Positions 1-10,400 of a stretch of DNA of 64,000 nt are shown here, piece after piece. The notes under the pieces are model-generated. The model saw nothing but the letters and a program-made list of their open reading frames with translations, was not told the DNA's origin and searched no databases. Location: NCBI GenBank assembly GCA_021815405.1, contig JAKAGV010000009.1:1-64000 (forward strand). The letters are read 5' to 3'. The position numbers and the translations under genes are program-made. The stretch comes from Bacteroidota bacterium. GTDB lineage: Bacteria > Bacteroidota > Ignavibacteria > Ignavibacteriales > Ignavibacteriaceae. The first letter of the stretch is position 1. Every line of letters begins with the position of its first letter.

Positions 1-160
1 CACGTCCATTATCCGTACAATAAAGCGGGCTGAATGACTCTTCAAATTGCTGCCAGTTAATTCTTTCTGCCAAGATGTATAATGGATGTCTCTGATCTAA
101 GGTATCCTTTAACGAGAAGAACATACTGATCTGTGATTGCTTTTCTGGCTTTTTTATCAT
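1..160 (-). CDS. IS5-family transposase, N-terminal part (cut by window edge)
   Basis: Reading the minus strand from an ATG at 158-160 gives 53 uninterrupted residues before the window ends. They include HPLYILAERINW, FEESFSPLY and CTDNGR. This is the typical start of IS5-type transposases (InsH N-terminal/DUF772 region), where a HPL-lA--idW---e--F-plY block precedes the DDE domain. Only the N-terminus is present, so it cannot be said whether the gene is intact. No terminal inverted repeat could be assigned between the ATG and the neighbouring gene. The assignment rests on pattern recognition of the family, not a search. Confidence 0.8.
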   Translation of the reverse strand, partial: MIKKPEKQSQISMFFSLKDTLDQRHPLYILAERINWQQFEESFSPLYCTDNGR

Positions 161-331
161 TTTATTTTGCAAGATTTTTTATGCAAATATATTAATTCTT
201 GCATTTATTCCTTAGCATTTTTCTATTTAATCTATTTTATTCTAATGCCTTATGTACCTTTTAAGGGCTGACTATATAATATGGAATAAATATTATTCCA
301 AATTGATAAAATGTCATACTTGTTTTATAAA

Positions 332-365
332 AATTAAGACACGCCGGTTAAGGCGTGTCTTAATT
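332..365 (-). terminator. Strong hairpin terminator after the giant exoprotein gene
   Basis: A perfect 14-base inverted repeat (332-345 and 352-365, six-base loop) lies 25 bases beyond the stop codon of the minus-strand gene. The stem carries a GC-rich core and A/T-rich ends, so it can act in either direction. It separates this gene from the transposase fragment. Confidence 0.8.
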
Positions 366-389
366 AAAAGCGATTGCATTTATATTATT

Positions 390-3300
390 TTATTTTAAAA
401 GCATAAGCTTCTTTACTGAATTGAATTTGCCTGCATGAAGCCAGTATATATAAACCCCACTTGCAAGTCCGTATCTATTTGAGGAAAGCTGATAGCTATA
501 TACACCTGCCTGCTGGTTAATATCAAGAAGCGTTGCTACCTCCTGGCCAAGTATATTATACAGCTTCAATACCACTCTGCTTTGGGCGGGAAGGTCATAT
601 TTTATAGTTGTTGTCGGATTAAATGGATTTGGATAATTCTGATATAGCTCAAACTTTGCCGGTATTAGTTTAACATCAATTGTTTCTGTGTATTTAAATC
701 TACCGTCATTATCTATCTGTTTAAGCCTATAATTATAATCATTCCCCCCTGTAGGATTTTGATCTACAAAAGAATATTCCTTAGGTGAGTTGCTGTTCCC
801 ATTTCCTTTCACAAAACCTACTTTCTCCCATTGACGATTTACGATTGACGATTGAGTTTTGCCCTCTGATTTCTGACTACTGACTTCTAATCTCTGGATC
901 TCAAAACCGTAATTGTTGACTTCAGTGGCTGTTTTCCAGGTGAGCTTTATGTTATCATCAACATTCCTTCCAGTAAGCGAAACCAGTTCAACGGGAAGCG
1001 CACCGCTGCTAACATTATATTTGGTTGCTAAATAATTCTCTACCAAACTTCTGTCAGAGGCGCTGAGTGTTGTATCATAAATTATGACTTCAGCAATATC
1101 TCCGTTAAAACCATATGATGTACTATCTGCTCTAATTCCTATTGTCATAGATACATTATTTGAGTTTCTTAAATCAGAGCTTGAGGTTCCGCCGTCTACA
1201 CCATCTACACTTATAGCACCTCCTGTTGATGAAGCTCTTGCCTCTATTATATGCGGATTTCCATCTGAATATTGACTTCCAGTACCTACATCATAATAAG
1301 TAGTTGTAGGTAGTGGAATAAACCTTGCACCGGGGGTGTTTAATTGAATCTCATACTGAGCATTAGTCCCGCTGATTAGAAACTCCGGATTTGTTGTATA
1401 TGATGACTTAGCGACAATAAATAATTCATATGCAGAGTTTTGTATTCCCAAAGTCGATGACGTCTGCAGATTTAATCTGGATCCTGAACCATTAAATATA
1501 AGATCAGGCTTACCGTTTATTTGGTTTGTTCGGAATAACGGCTGTGCTGCTGAAACATATTCCGTAGTATTATTTAAATTACCGGAGGCATCGTACCATG
1601 TATTTACATTAGAACTGTCAGATGTTCCCGTTATACCATCATCAGCTCTCAGCCATAACTTTAATGAAGTTTTTGTTATGGATGTGTCGATGCCTATTGC
1701 CGAAATGGATGTTTCGTTAGTTCCACTTGTGTTTGAAGATGCCAATTGATAGTAATATATATTGCCGGTAACCATGCCAGTCAATGTTGCTCTTACACTA
1801 TCCACAGTAGAACCGCTGCCTGCACTTAGAGAAGTTGTTGAGTCAGTCAAAGAATTTATACTTGTGCCATAATAAAACTTATATGTAGCTGCTGTACCGT
1901 TTGGATTTACACTACCTCTGAGAATAACAGATGTTCTACTTAATATTGAATCGGGCAGAAGCGATACCACAGGTAACGGAACTGTAGTTTGCTGGCTGCC
2001 TGTTGCAGGTGAGGTTGTAAGATAATTCTGATCAGTATTTAGTCCGTTGTATTCAAAAACGCTGAAGTAGTAAGTCGTCGTGCTGGATAAGCCTGTAATT
2101 GTAGCTACACTATCACTACCACCATAAACGACATAATTCCCTGTACCTATTTGGGACCCGGATCCGAATACAGAGTTCGCAGTATATACCTGTCCAGATG
2201 TAGGGGACGCATCTACAGCGCTTCCACTTTTTGCTAAAATTAGCCGATAGGCGCCATTACCTTTATTTACTTTTATTGTCATAGATACATCTTTCACATT
2301 GCTGAAGGAAACATTGCTTGCCTGAACAGTTGGTTCAGTTATAGTTGCAATTGAAATATTATATCTTTGAGCTAGATAATCTGAAATTGCCTGTCGTTGA
2401 CTTGTACTTAGGTTTGAATTATATATAATTACTTCAGCAATATCGCCGTTGAAAAAATATGTGCCATCTCCTCTACGTCCTATATTCAATCCACCTGCAT
2501 CAGAGCTTTGGGTATTTGATAATACATACCCTCCGGCTAATCCATCAACGTGAATAACACCTTCTGATGAGGTAGCTTTTACTTCAAAAATATGAGCTTG
2601 TCCATTTGTATATTCACCGTCGCTGCCTTCATTCAACAAATTACTTCCCGCAGGAATAAAGCGTGCACCTAAGCCGCCGTTTAACTGCAATTCATAATTG
2701 CCTGCAGTTCCTCCTGCGATAAATTGAGTACTAGAAGAGGAAGATTTAGCCACAATGAACATTTCATAATCTGAATTTTGAATACCCAGGCTTGTAGATG
2801 TTGGAAGCGTTAGGTATGAGCTTGAGCCGTTAAATCTGATCACCGGTTTAGAGTTAATTACAGAAGACCTGTACAATGGTTCATCTACTGCTGTAGACTG
2901 CGAGGCATTATTTAAATTTCCAGAAACATCATACCAAGTTGAAACAGATGTACTGTCTGTAGTAGTTGATGTTCCTTCATCCGCGCGCAGCCATAATTTG
3001 AGATTCGTATTCGATATGGAAGTATCAGTTATTACTGCATAAACAGAAGAAGTAGATGTTCCTCCGGAATTAGTTGCAGTTAGTTCTTCATAGTACACTG
3101 TACCGTATTTCAATCCGGTTATTTGCAAACTAACCGTATCTGCGGAAGAACCACTACCCGCACTTTGAATTGCTGTTGAATCAATTAATGAATCCGGACT
3201 AGTTCCATAAGCAAACCTGTATGTTGTAGATGCGCTATTTGGATTTACAATTCCGCGAAAGTACATTGATGAGCCGGTGATTGCTGAATCTGATAACATA

Positions 3301-6300
3301 GAAACAGTCGGCGGAGTATAATTGGTAGTGGCGTTTCCGGTTGCTGGTGATGTAGTTAGATAATTTTGATCTGTGTTGGATCCGTTAAATTCATATGCGC
3401 TGAAGTAATAATTTGTGTGGCTGTTAAGCCCGGTTACCGTGACAACACTATCTGTTCCCTGATAAACGACATAATTTCCACTGCCCAGCTGAGTACCTGA
3501 GCCGAATACTGAATTAGCTGTGTAAACCGTTCCATTCGAAGGAGCTGTATCTACAGCACTGCCGGATTTACCTATTATAATTCTTTGCACACCGTTGCCT
3601 TTTGTTACCTTCAAGCTCATTGAGTTACCTGTTGCATTGCTTATAGTCATGTTGCTTGCTTGTATAGTTGGCGTACTAACTGTTGTGTAAGTTATGTTAT
3701 ATTTTTGGGACAAATAATTCGCAATTGCCAGCCTTTGACTTGGAGTTAGATTTGCATTATAAATAATTATTTCTGCAATATCACCGTTAAAATAGTAGCT
3801 GCCGTCACCTCTTCTGCCAATGACAAGATTGCCTGCATCAGAGTTTTGAGTGTTTGATAATACATAACCACCTGCTGTTCCATCAACATGAATTACACCT
3901 TCTGATGAAGCAGCCTTTAATTCAAAAATATGCGCCAGTCCATTAGTATAATCATTACTATTTCCTTCATCTAAATAATTGCTTCCGACAGGAATGAAGC
4001 GCGCTCCTGAACTGCCGTTTAACTGTAATTCATAATTACCTGCAGTACCTCCCTCTACAAACTGAAGGCTTGATGATGATGATTTAGCTACTATAAAGAT
4101 TTCATAATTTGAATTTTGTATGCCAATACTGGTCGCTGATGGTAGTGTAAGGTATGTACTCGTACCATCGAAACTTAGTGCCGGCTTGGAGTTTATTACT
4201 GAAGTCTGATATGATGGTTCATCAGCTGAAGTTGATTGAGCTGCATTATTGCTATTTCCTGATTTATCAAACCATTCTGTAACTTTTCCTCCAGAAGTAT
4301 CAACACCACTGTCAGAGGCAAGCCATAATTTTAAATTAGTATTGGATATTGAAGTATCATAAATAAATGAGCCAAGTGAAGATGTATCTGCACCGTAAGG
4401 GTTTGATGTCAGAAGCTTAAAATAATAAAATATTCCGGCAGTAAGGTTGGTGAGATTTGCACTTACATTTACAGTTCCGGAACTTCCAGCATTTTGTGAG
4501 CTTAACGTATCAGCTAATGCAGAAGGATTTGTGCCATAAACAAAACGATAAGTTGTAGAAATATCATTAGTATTTACACTTCCATTAATAGTAGCCGAAG
4601 TACCAGTTAGATTAGTTACTGGAAGAATTGCAGTAGTAGGCAATACAATACTTCCTGAATAAATATAATAATCAGAGCTATTTGCAGAACTGTTTGCATT
4701 TGAACCGGTTCCGAAAGTATCATTACTTAAGAGGTAACTGCCGGAATAATTGAATATGGCTCCGCCATAGCTAGTACCATTAGCAGATACACCCGTTCCA
4801 CCAGTTGCAGTATCATTATTAAAAATACAATTTTCTATAACAACGGCTCCATTGCGGTTAAAAATAGCTCCTCCTAGACCTGCACCGCCTCCACCACCGC
4901 CATAATAAGAGCCACCGGATCCCGCTGCAAACCCGCCAGCACCTCCTAAGCCGCCAACTCCGGACATATAAATACTACCAGAACCTCCTCCTCCTCCGAA
5001 ACCTCCGCTGCCGCCGTTTGCACTTGCGGATTCTAAGCCCTCACCGCCACCACCGCCAAATCCGCCGGGATAACCATCAGAATTGTTATTATCACCTCCA
5101 TTTCCACCCCCTGTACCTCCAAGTAAACCACTTGAACCTGCTCCTGAGACTACGGCACTTCCGCCAAATCCGCCCCCACCGCCTGTGACATTACCATCGT
5201 AAGATGCTCCTTTCCCTCCAACTGCTTTATTCCCGCTGAATATTATACTATCTACTGTAACTGTTCCGGCATTTATGAATAATGCGCCTCCCATTCCAGC
5301 AGCTCCGCCGCCCCCGTTAAAACCATCGCCGCCAACACCGTATCCGTTGCTTATTGTAAAACCTTTGAGAGTTACTTCCGGTGAGGCAGGAGACGTGGAA
5401 TTAAAAGGTGAAATTCCATTACCTATAAAGAATGGCCTATATAAATTATCACCGCTGATTGTGAGGCCGCTTGACCCCGGCCCGGTTATAATTGTATTAT
5501 AGTTGATGGCAGGCAGTGCACTTGTTAAAGTTATTGTTCCGGTAATTGATGTCATATCAACAGTAGATGTTGAGGAAAGAGCATTTGAGTTTATTTTATT
5601 CATTACATACCTGAGGGTACCGATATTATAAGTTCCAGTATCAACATCTGCAGTACTGTTCACTACAAAATTAGTATAACTTAAACCGTACTTATTTGCA
5701 AGATATGATTCAACAAGTATTCTATCCTTGGATGATAGTACAGTGTTGTAAATAATCACTTCCGCAATTTCGCCATTTAGAGGATAGGTGAAATCACCCC
5801 GAATACCAATTAACATGGAATGATCGAGGTTGCTTAACATATTTCCGCTAGAATCTGCGCCTTCAATTCCGTCAACTCGGATGATTCCATCAGTCGAATT
5901 AGCACTTGCATCGAAGATGTGCATGTTTCCGTCTGAATACTGATAGAGTGAACCCTCATCAATATATTTTCCGGATACCGGAATAAAACGTGCGCCACCA
6001 TATCCATTTAAATGCATTTCAAATTGTTCAGTACTACCGCCTATAAGAAACTGTGTAGCAGTAGAAGCTGACTTAGCAACAATAAACATTTCATAATTAC
6101 TATTTAAAATGCCTATTGTTGAAGAGGCAGGTAAATTTAAAAATGATGTTGACCCGTTGAATTGAATAGCCGGCTGTCCATTGACAGCATTTGTAACATA
6201 AACTGGTTCGCTTCCAGGATTTGTTTGAGTGGCATTATTTCCATTACCCGATTGGTCAGCCCATGTTGTAACTGAATCTCCAGTTGCTGTAGTTGTTACT

Positions 6301-6410
6301 CCAGTACCCGCTTTCAGCCATAATTTTAGATTTGCTGTAGGCACCTGTGCATATAACTGTGCAGCAATAATAACTATAAGGATTAAAAATAGAGTAGTAA
6401 TTCTATTCAA
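390..6410 (-). CDS. Giant secreted T9SS protein with four LamG-like modules and a glycine-rich segment
   Basis: A 2006-residue exported protein. Residues 1-22 are a signal peptide ending in YAQ. A LamG/concanavalin-like module (LKLWL...W-D-SGNGNNA ... NGDIAEVIIY) occurs four times, beginning at residues 28, 693, 1137 and 1583. Fibronectin-like linkers (TGL-----YYF) separate the later copies. Between the first and second copies lies a segment with parallel-beta-helix character (TITGPGSSGLTISGDN), followed by a very glycine-rich stretch and a POMP-like repeat region (about residues 340-570). The last ~75 residues form a type A T9SS sorting domain (NYPNPFNPTTTIKYDLP ... GVYIYWL). LamG modules usually bind glycans, so a cell-surface polysaccharide-binding or adhesive role is inferred. 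No catalytic domain is recognised. A two-component pair lies directly upstream. Confidence 0.85.
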   Translation of the reverse strand: MNRITTLFLILIVIIAAQLYAQVPTANLKLWLKAGTGVTTTATGDSVTTWADQSGNGNNATQTNPGSEPVYVTNAVNGQPAIQFNGSTSFLNLPASSTIGILNSNYEMFIVAKSASTATQFLIGGSTEQFEMHLNGYGGARFIPVSGKYIDEGSLYQYSDGNMHIFDASANSTDGIIRVDGIEGADSSGNMLSNLDHSMLIGIRGDFTYPLNGEIAEVIIYNTVLSSKDRILVESYLANKYGLSYTNFVVNSTADVDTGTYNIGTLRYVMNKINSNALSSTSTVDMTSITGTITLTSALPAINYNTIITGPGSSGLTISGDNLYRPFFIGNGISPFNSTSPASPEVTLKGFTISNGYGVGGDGFNGGGGAAGMGGALFINAGTVTVDSIIFSGNKAVGGKGASYDGNVTGGGGGFGGSAVVSGAGSSGLLGGTGGGNGGDNNNSDGYPGGFGGGGGEGLESASANGGSGGFGGGGGSGSIYMSGVGGLGGAGGFAAGSGGSYYGGGGGGAGLGGAIFNRNGAVVIENCIFNNDTATGGTGVSANGTSYGGAIFNYSGSYLLSNDTFGTGSNANSSANSSDYYIYSGSIVLPTTAILPVTNLTGTSATINGSVNTNDISTTYRFVYGTNPSALADTLSSQNAGSSGTVNVSANLTNLTAGIFYYFKLLTSNPYGADTSSLGSFIYDTSISNTNLKLWLASDSGVDTSGGKVTEWFDKSGNSNNAAQSTSADEPSYQTSVINSKPALSFDGTSTYLTLPSATSIGIQNSNYEIFIVAKSSSSSLQFVEGGTAGNYELQLNGSSGARFIPVGSNYLDEGNSNDYTNGLAHIFELKAASSEGVIHVDGTAGGYVLSNTQNSDAGNLVIGRRGDGSYYFNGDIAEIIIYNANLTPSQRLAIANYLSQKYNITYTTVSTPTIQASNMTISNATGNSMSLKVTKGNGVQRIIIGKSGSAVDTAPSNGTVYTANSVFGSGTQLGSGNYVVYQGTDSVVTVTGLNSHTNYYFSAYEFNGSNTDQNYLTTSPATGNATTNYTPPTVSMLSDSAITGSSMYFRGIVNPNSASTTYRFAYGTSPDSLIDSTAIQSAGSGSSADTVSLQITGLKYGTVYYEELTATNSGGTSTSSVYAVITDTSISNTNLKLWLRADEGTSTTTDSTSVSTWYDVSGNLNNASQSTAVDEPLYRSSVINSKPVIRFNGSSSYLTLPTSTSLGIQNSDYEMFIVAKSSSSSTQFIAGGTAGNYELQLNGGLGARFIPAGSNLLNEGSDGEYTNGQAHIFEVKATSSEGVIHVDGLAGGYVLSNTQSSDAGGLNIGRRGDGTYFFNGDIAEVIIYNSNLSTSQRQAISDYLAQRYNISIATITEPTVQASNVSFSNVKDVSMTIKVNKGNGAYRLILAKSGSAVDASPTSGQVYTANSVFGSGSQIGTGNYVVYGGSDSVATITGLSSTTTYYFSVFEYNGLNTDQNYLTTSPATGSQQTTVPLPVVSLLPDSILSRTSVILRGSVNPNGTAATYKFYYGTSINSLTDSTTSLSAGSGSTVDSVRATLTGMVTGNIYYYQLASSNTSGTNETSISAIGIDTSITKTSLKLWLRADDGITGTSDSSNVNTWYDASGNLNNTTEYVSAAQPLFRTNQINGKPDLIFNGSGSRLNLQTSSTLGIQNSAYELFIVAKSSYTTNPEFLISGTNAQYEIQLNTPGARFIPLPTTTYYDVGTGSQYSDGNPHIIEARASSTGGAISVDGVDGGTSSSDLRNSNNVSMTIGIRADSTSYGFNGDIAEVIIYDTTLSASDRSLVENYLATKYNVSSGALPVELVSLTGRNVDDNIKLTWKTATEVNNYGFEIQRLEVSSQKSEGKTQSSIVNRQWEKVGFVKGNGNSNSPKEYSFVDQNPTGGNDYNYRLKQIDNDGRFKYTETIDVKLIPAKFELYQNYPNPFNPTTTIKYDLPAQSRVVLKLYNILGQEVATLLDINQQAGVYSYQLSSNRYGLASGVYIYWLHAGKFNSVKKLMLLK
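1665..4334 (-). repeat. Tandem ~1.34-kb coding repeat (LamG plus linker units 2 and 3)
   Basis: Within the giant exoprotein gene, two consecutive units (4334-3003 and 3002-1665) encode nearly parallel sequences: LamG module, then AS-N-----KGNG, then SGSAVD, then YTANSVFGSG, then DQNYLTTSPATG. They look like an internal duplication. The fourth LamG copy (from 1664) begins the same way but runs into the sorting domain instead. The first copy (from 6329) is followed by the glycine-rich insert. Confidence 0.75.
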
Positions 6411-6604
6411 TGTGAACTCCTATAAATAATTTTAGAAAATATTTAGAAATCAGTACGGTTATCTTAAAGTATAGCTAGTAGTTCTAATTTTTCACGTAAG
6501 CATTCCGCATTGCTTATCTATGAAATGAAGACTTTTAATTAAATACGAGTAACTATTTGAATTAGAAAATTCAGATTGAATTTGGTGATATCAATTTTTA
6601 ATCG

Positions 6605-6631
6605 CTACTCCTTATTTAGGGAGGTAATAGC
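6605..6631. promoter_or_regulatory. Candidate operator, copy 1 (TATTTAGGGAGG core)
   Basis: A 12-base core, TATTTAGGGAGG, is flanked by CTAC on one side and ATAGC on the other. The same arrangement occurs at 7466-7487. It sits about 200 bases upstream of the exoprotein start codon and just beyond the response-regulator stop codon. The shared spacing to a downstream start suggests a regulator binding site, possibly for the adjacent NarL-type regulator. This is inference from two copies. Confidence 0.4.
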
Positions 6632-6642
6632 CGTTGTGTGTG

Positions 6643-7296
6643 TTAAAGCAAGTTATCTTTAAGCGCTTTTGAGATTGCACCATGCTTTGAATGAACATGA
6701 AGCTTGTCATAGATATTCTTAAAATGAAATCTTACTGTCTCATGAGAAATTGATAATATCCCCGCAATTTCTTTATCGACTTTATCTTCAGATGCTAGCG
6801 TTAATATCCTTTTTTCCTGCTCTGTAAGTGTACTCATTTCATTTTTAGGTTTTTGAAAAGCTTGGACTACCTTTTTAGCAATCTCAGGGCTCATTGATGC
6901 GCCACCGTAATAGGTTTGACGAATTCCGGTAAGGAGTTCATCTGGTGAAATATCTTTGGTTAAATATCCGCTCGCACCCGCACTTAGAGATTGGAATATA
7001 TAGTCGTTAAAATCTTTATGAACTGTTAACATCAATATTTCTGTTTTAGGAAGCTTTTCCTTTAGTACTTTGATTGCATCAATACCGTTCATTTTTCCAG
7101 CTCCAAGGTCTATGTCCATTAGTATAATATCAGGATTGTCTTCAAGCAGGTTTGCAATGGCAGATTCACAATCATTAAAAGCACTTATGCATTTCATGTC
7201 TTCAGCGCCATTGATTATGAACTGGAATATATCTCTGAAGCGATCTATATCTTCTACAATAGAAACGTAAATACTATTTGATTTTACATTAAGCAT
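6643..7296 (-). CDS. NarL/FixJ-type response regulator
   Basis: A 217-residue DNA-binding response regulator. The receiver domain (residues 9-125) has an acidic pair at E15/D16, phosphoacceptor D61 in LMDIDL, T91 and K114 (YLTKD). The C-terminal LuxR-type helix-turn-helix (about 150-215) carries LTEQEKRIL and the recognition stretch SISHETVRFHFKNIYDKL. The gene lies 173 bases downstream of, and in the same direction as, the propeller-type histidine kinase, so the two very probably form a cognate pair. Candidate operator copies lie about 170-190 bases upstream of this gene and about 200 bases upstream of the next gene, the giant exoprotein, which suggests autoregulation plus control of the exoprotein. 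The target genes are inferred. Confidence 0.9.
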   Translation of the reverse strand: MLNVKSNSIYVSIVEDIDRFRDIFQFIINGAEDMKCISAFNDCESAIANLLEDNPDIILMDIDLGAGKMNGIDAIKVLKEKLPKTEILMLTVHKDFNDYIFQSLSAGASGYLTKDISPDELLTGIRQTYYGGASMSPEIAKKVVQAFQKPKNEMSTLTEQEKRILTLASEDKVDKEIAGILSISHETVRFHFKNIYDKLHVHSKHGAISKALKDNLL

Positions 7297-7465
7297 AAAA
7301 TAGAATGAATCGATTTCAGTTTACTTGTATATTCCATAGCTCAGTATGAAAGTCTTAATTTGAAATAATTAAAATGAATAGAGTATAAAATCATTAATCG
7401 ATGATACAATCCGCTGTATCTTTTTCTAAGTGTACAAATATATTTTTAGTAATTAGTTATAACAA

Positions 7466-7487
7466 CTACCTATTTAGGGAGGATAGC
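7466..7487. promoter_or_regulatory. Candidate operator, copy 2 (TATTTAGGGAGG core)
   Basis: The second copy of the motif seen at 6605-6631, with CTACC before and ATAGC after the 12-base core. It overlaps the stop codon of the histidine kinase gene and lies about 170-190 bases upstream of the response-regulator start codon. Part of it is coding sequence (the last kinase residues), so conservation could be partly coincidental. Confidence 0.35.
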
Positions 7488-10400
7488 GGCAAATGTAATT
7501 TTAGTACCTTTATTAGATTCCGACTTGATAGAGATTTCACCTCCAATCTTTGCGGCTCTTCTCTTCATATTTTTAAGACCATTGCCTTTGGTAACTATTT
7601 CATTATCAAATCCAACTCCGTTATCGGTATAAATTATTCTTAATATTGTCTTCTCAATCTCAAATTCAAGATTAACTTTTGTACAGTTGCTGTATTTTAG
7701 ACTGTTATTGAGAATCTCTTTGAAAATAAAAAGAACATTTCTTTTCCAATCCAATGCGAGCTTGATATTTTTAAATGAGCTATCTATACCGATAACTCGG
7801 AAATCTACTGGTCTTTGAATCCTACCAAATAAATTGAAGCCGTGAGTCTTTAACTTTATACATACATCGTAAAGTGAATTAACCTCGGAATCCAGAGTCC
7901 ACAGAAAATCCTCAGTCTCCGATTTTAATTTCTCAGACGCATCAACAATCCAGCCTACCGAGTTAGCAATTTCTTTTGATTGTTCGCCGATATTACTTTG
8001 TAGAAATTTACTCAACATTAAGATTTGTGCGAGCTTATCCCCTGAACCATCATGAAAATCTGCTGCCATCTCTTTACGTATTGCTTCTCGCTCTTCAAAT
8101 TTAGCTTTCTCAATTCTTTTAGTTCGATAAACCTGATATTTAATAATAAAAATAAAAAGTCCTATTATAATTAATATAAAAGCCAAATAAGCCCACCAGG
8201 TCTTCCACCAGGGAGGGACAATAATTATACTAACTTGAACGCCATCTTTATTCCATATTTCGTCATTGTTCGAAGCTATAACATGAAAAATATATGAACC
8301 CGGATGAATATTTATGAATGTAGCTGTTCGGTTTGCAGCGTCTGTATATATCCAATTTGAATTATATCCCTCCAATCTGTAAGCGTATCTATTTGCTGAT
8401 GGATTCACAAAGCTTGAAGATGTAAATTTGAATGAGAAAGTGTTATCATCATACTTTAGATGCATTTCGGGCTTGCGAGACCATAATCCTTTTACAAATG
8501 AAGTGCCTGAAAAATCCGCAGTTTTATTTAATATATTAAATCCGGTAATTAAGACATTTGGCTTAATTTTATTGTATACAAAACTCTTTGGATTAAAAAG
8601 GGTAATTCCATTTATACCACCGAAGAGAAGTTCACCTTTACTATCCATATAATATGCACCTTCCGAAAACTCATTCTGTGCTAAACCATCACTCTTTGTA
8701 TAAATAACAGTTCTTTTTGTCATCGGATTAAAATTCGTTATTCCATGATTGGTGCTTAACCATAAATTACCGTCATTATCTTCAAGGATTCCGTATACTT
8801 CATTGCTTGACAGTCCGTTGGCTTTTGTATATTTCCTACAGATGCCTGTTTTACGGTCAACTTTATATAAACCGGCCCCGTATGTCCCTACCCAGAAATT
8901 CTTCCTGCTGTCGACGAACATTGAAAGTATTTCTTTACCGGATAGACTATGGCCTTTTCCAATAGATTTTGTAAATTCAGTGAACTTACCTGATTTTCTA
9001 TCCATTTTATCCAAGCCTTGTTTGGTAGCTATCCAAAAGTTCCCTAATTCGTCCTCAAATATTCCTGTTATGAAATTGTTAATCAGGCTGTTCGGGTCCT
9101 GCGGATTATGTTTCCAGCTAATAAATGTATTTGTTTTACGATTAAATTTATTTAAGCCGCTGCCGTATGTGCCGGCCCATAAATCGCCATTTTTGTCTTC
9201 ATATACATCAGTAACAAAATTTCCTGAAATAGAACCTATCGAACCATTCTTGAATGTAGTAAATTTTCCTGTTACCGGGTTATATTTGTCCAATCCATTA
9301 TCGCCTGTTGAAATCCAAATACATCCTTCTTTATCTTTATAAAGACAGACAATAATATTACTGCTAATGCCATTGGAATTGTTTGATCTGTAAAGAATTC
9401 TTTTAACTAACTCCATATTATGATTAAATATATATATACCGCCGCCGAATGTACCAACCCATAAGTTCCCTTTAGAGTCTTCAAGAAAAGCATTAACATT
9501 TGTTCTGTCGCTAGTAATATTAGAATTCAAATAATTTTCAAAATGATCTTGGAAAATATTTGTCTTATTCAATCCGCCATTATGAGTTCCGACCCACAAT
9601 GTCCCTTCGCGGTCTTGATATATGGTATTTACAATATTGCTGTTAATACTGAATAAATTACTCGGGTCATTTTTATATCTTATAAATTTCTTAAAAGAGT
9701 AGTCAAATCTATTTAACCCCTTATATGTTGCAATCCACAATACATGAGAATTATCCTCAAAAATATCCATAATGTTATTTCCGCTTATTGAAGAATTCTT
9801 ACCCGGGATATTCGTATAAGACTTAAAAGAATTCATAACAACGTTATAACATATCAGGCCTTTATTGGCAGAGCCAATCCATAATAAACCGTGCGAATCG
9901 ACAAATACTTTATGCACATCAAGTTGCTTTAATAACGGCTTAAATATTCCCGTTGCCAGATCAAATTGATAAACTCCTCCCTTTCCAACACCAATCCAAT
10001 ATTTACTTTTACCTGATGAACATATTGATGTAATATCATTCTGATTAGGTTCATTATTCCTATAATGGAATATTTTTTTTGTAATCGTATTAATAAGCAT
10101 TAATCCATTATCAGTTGCAGCCCATATTCCTTGTGAATCATCGTATAGGTAATTAATATGCTGGTTGGTTAAGCTTTGCTTTAAGTTTTTTCCGTTACCA
10201 AATCTTACAAACCGGTCTTTAATTCTGTCGTACCGGTACAATCCCCCGCCATCTGTCCCAACCCATAGACAACCAGTATTATCCTCCAGTAATGAAGTTA
10301 TTTCGTTTGATTCTAATCCGCTGGATGAAGGGATTTCATTTCCGTATACTTTGAACTCATACCCATCAAATCTATCTAAGCCTGCATCCGTACCAATCCA

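Noticed and set aside
5275-5502. Pro-rich plus-strand frame opposite the glycine-rich region
   Set aside because: It is the antisense of glycine codons in the exoprotein gene; composition alone explains the open frame.
8749-9342. 197-codon plus-strand frame opposite the histidine kinase
   Set aside because: It is a shadow of the repeated propeller motifs on the coding strand, with no recognisable domain.
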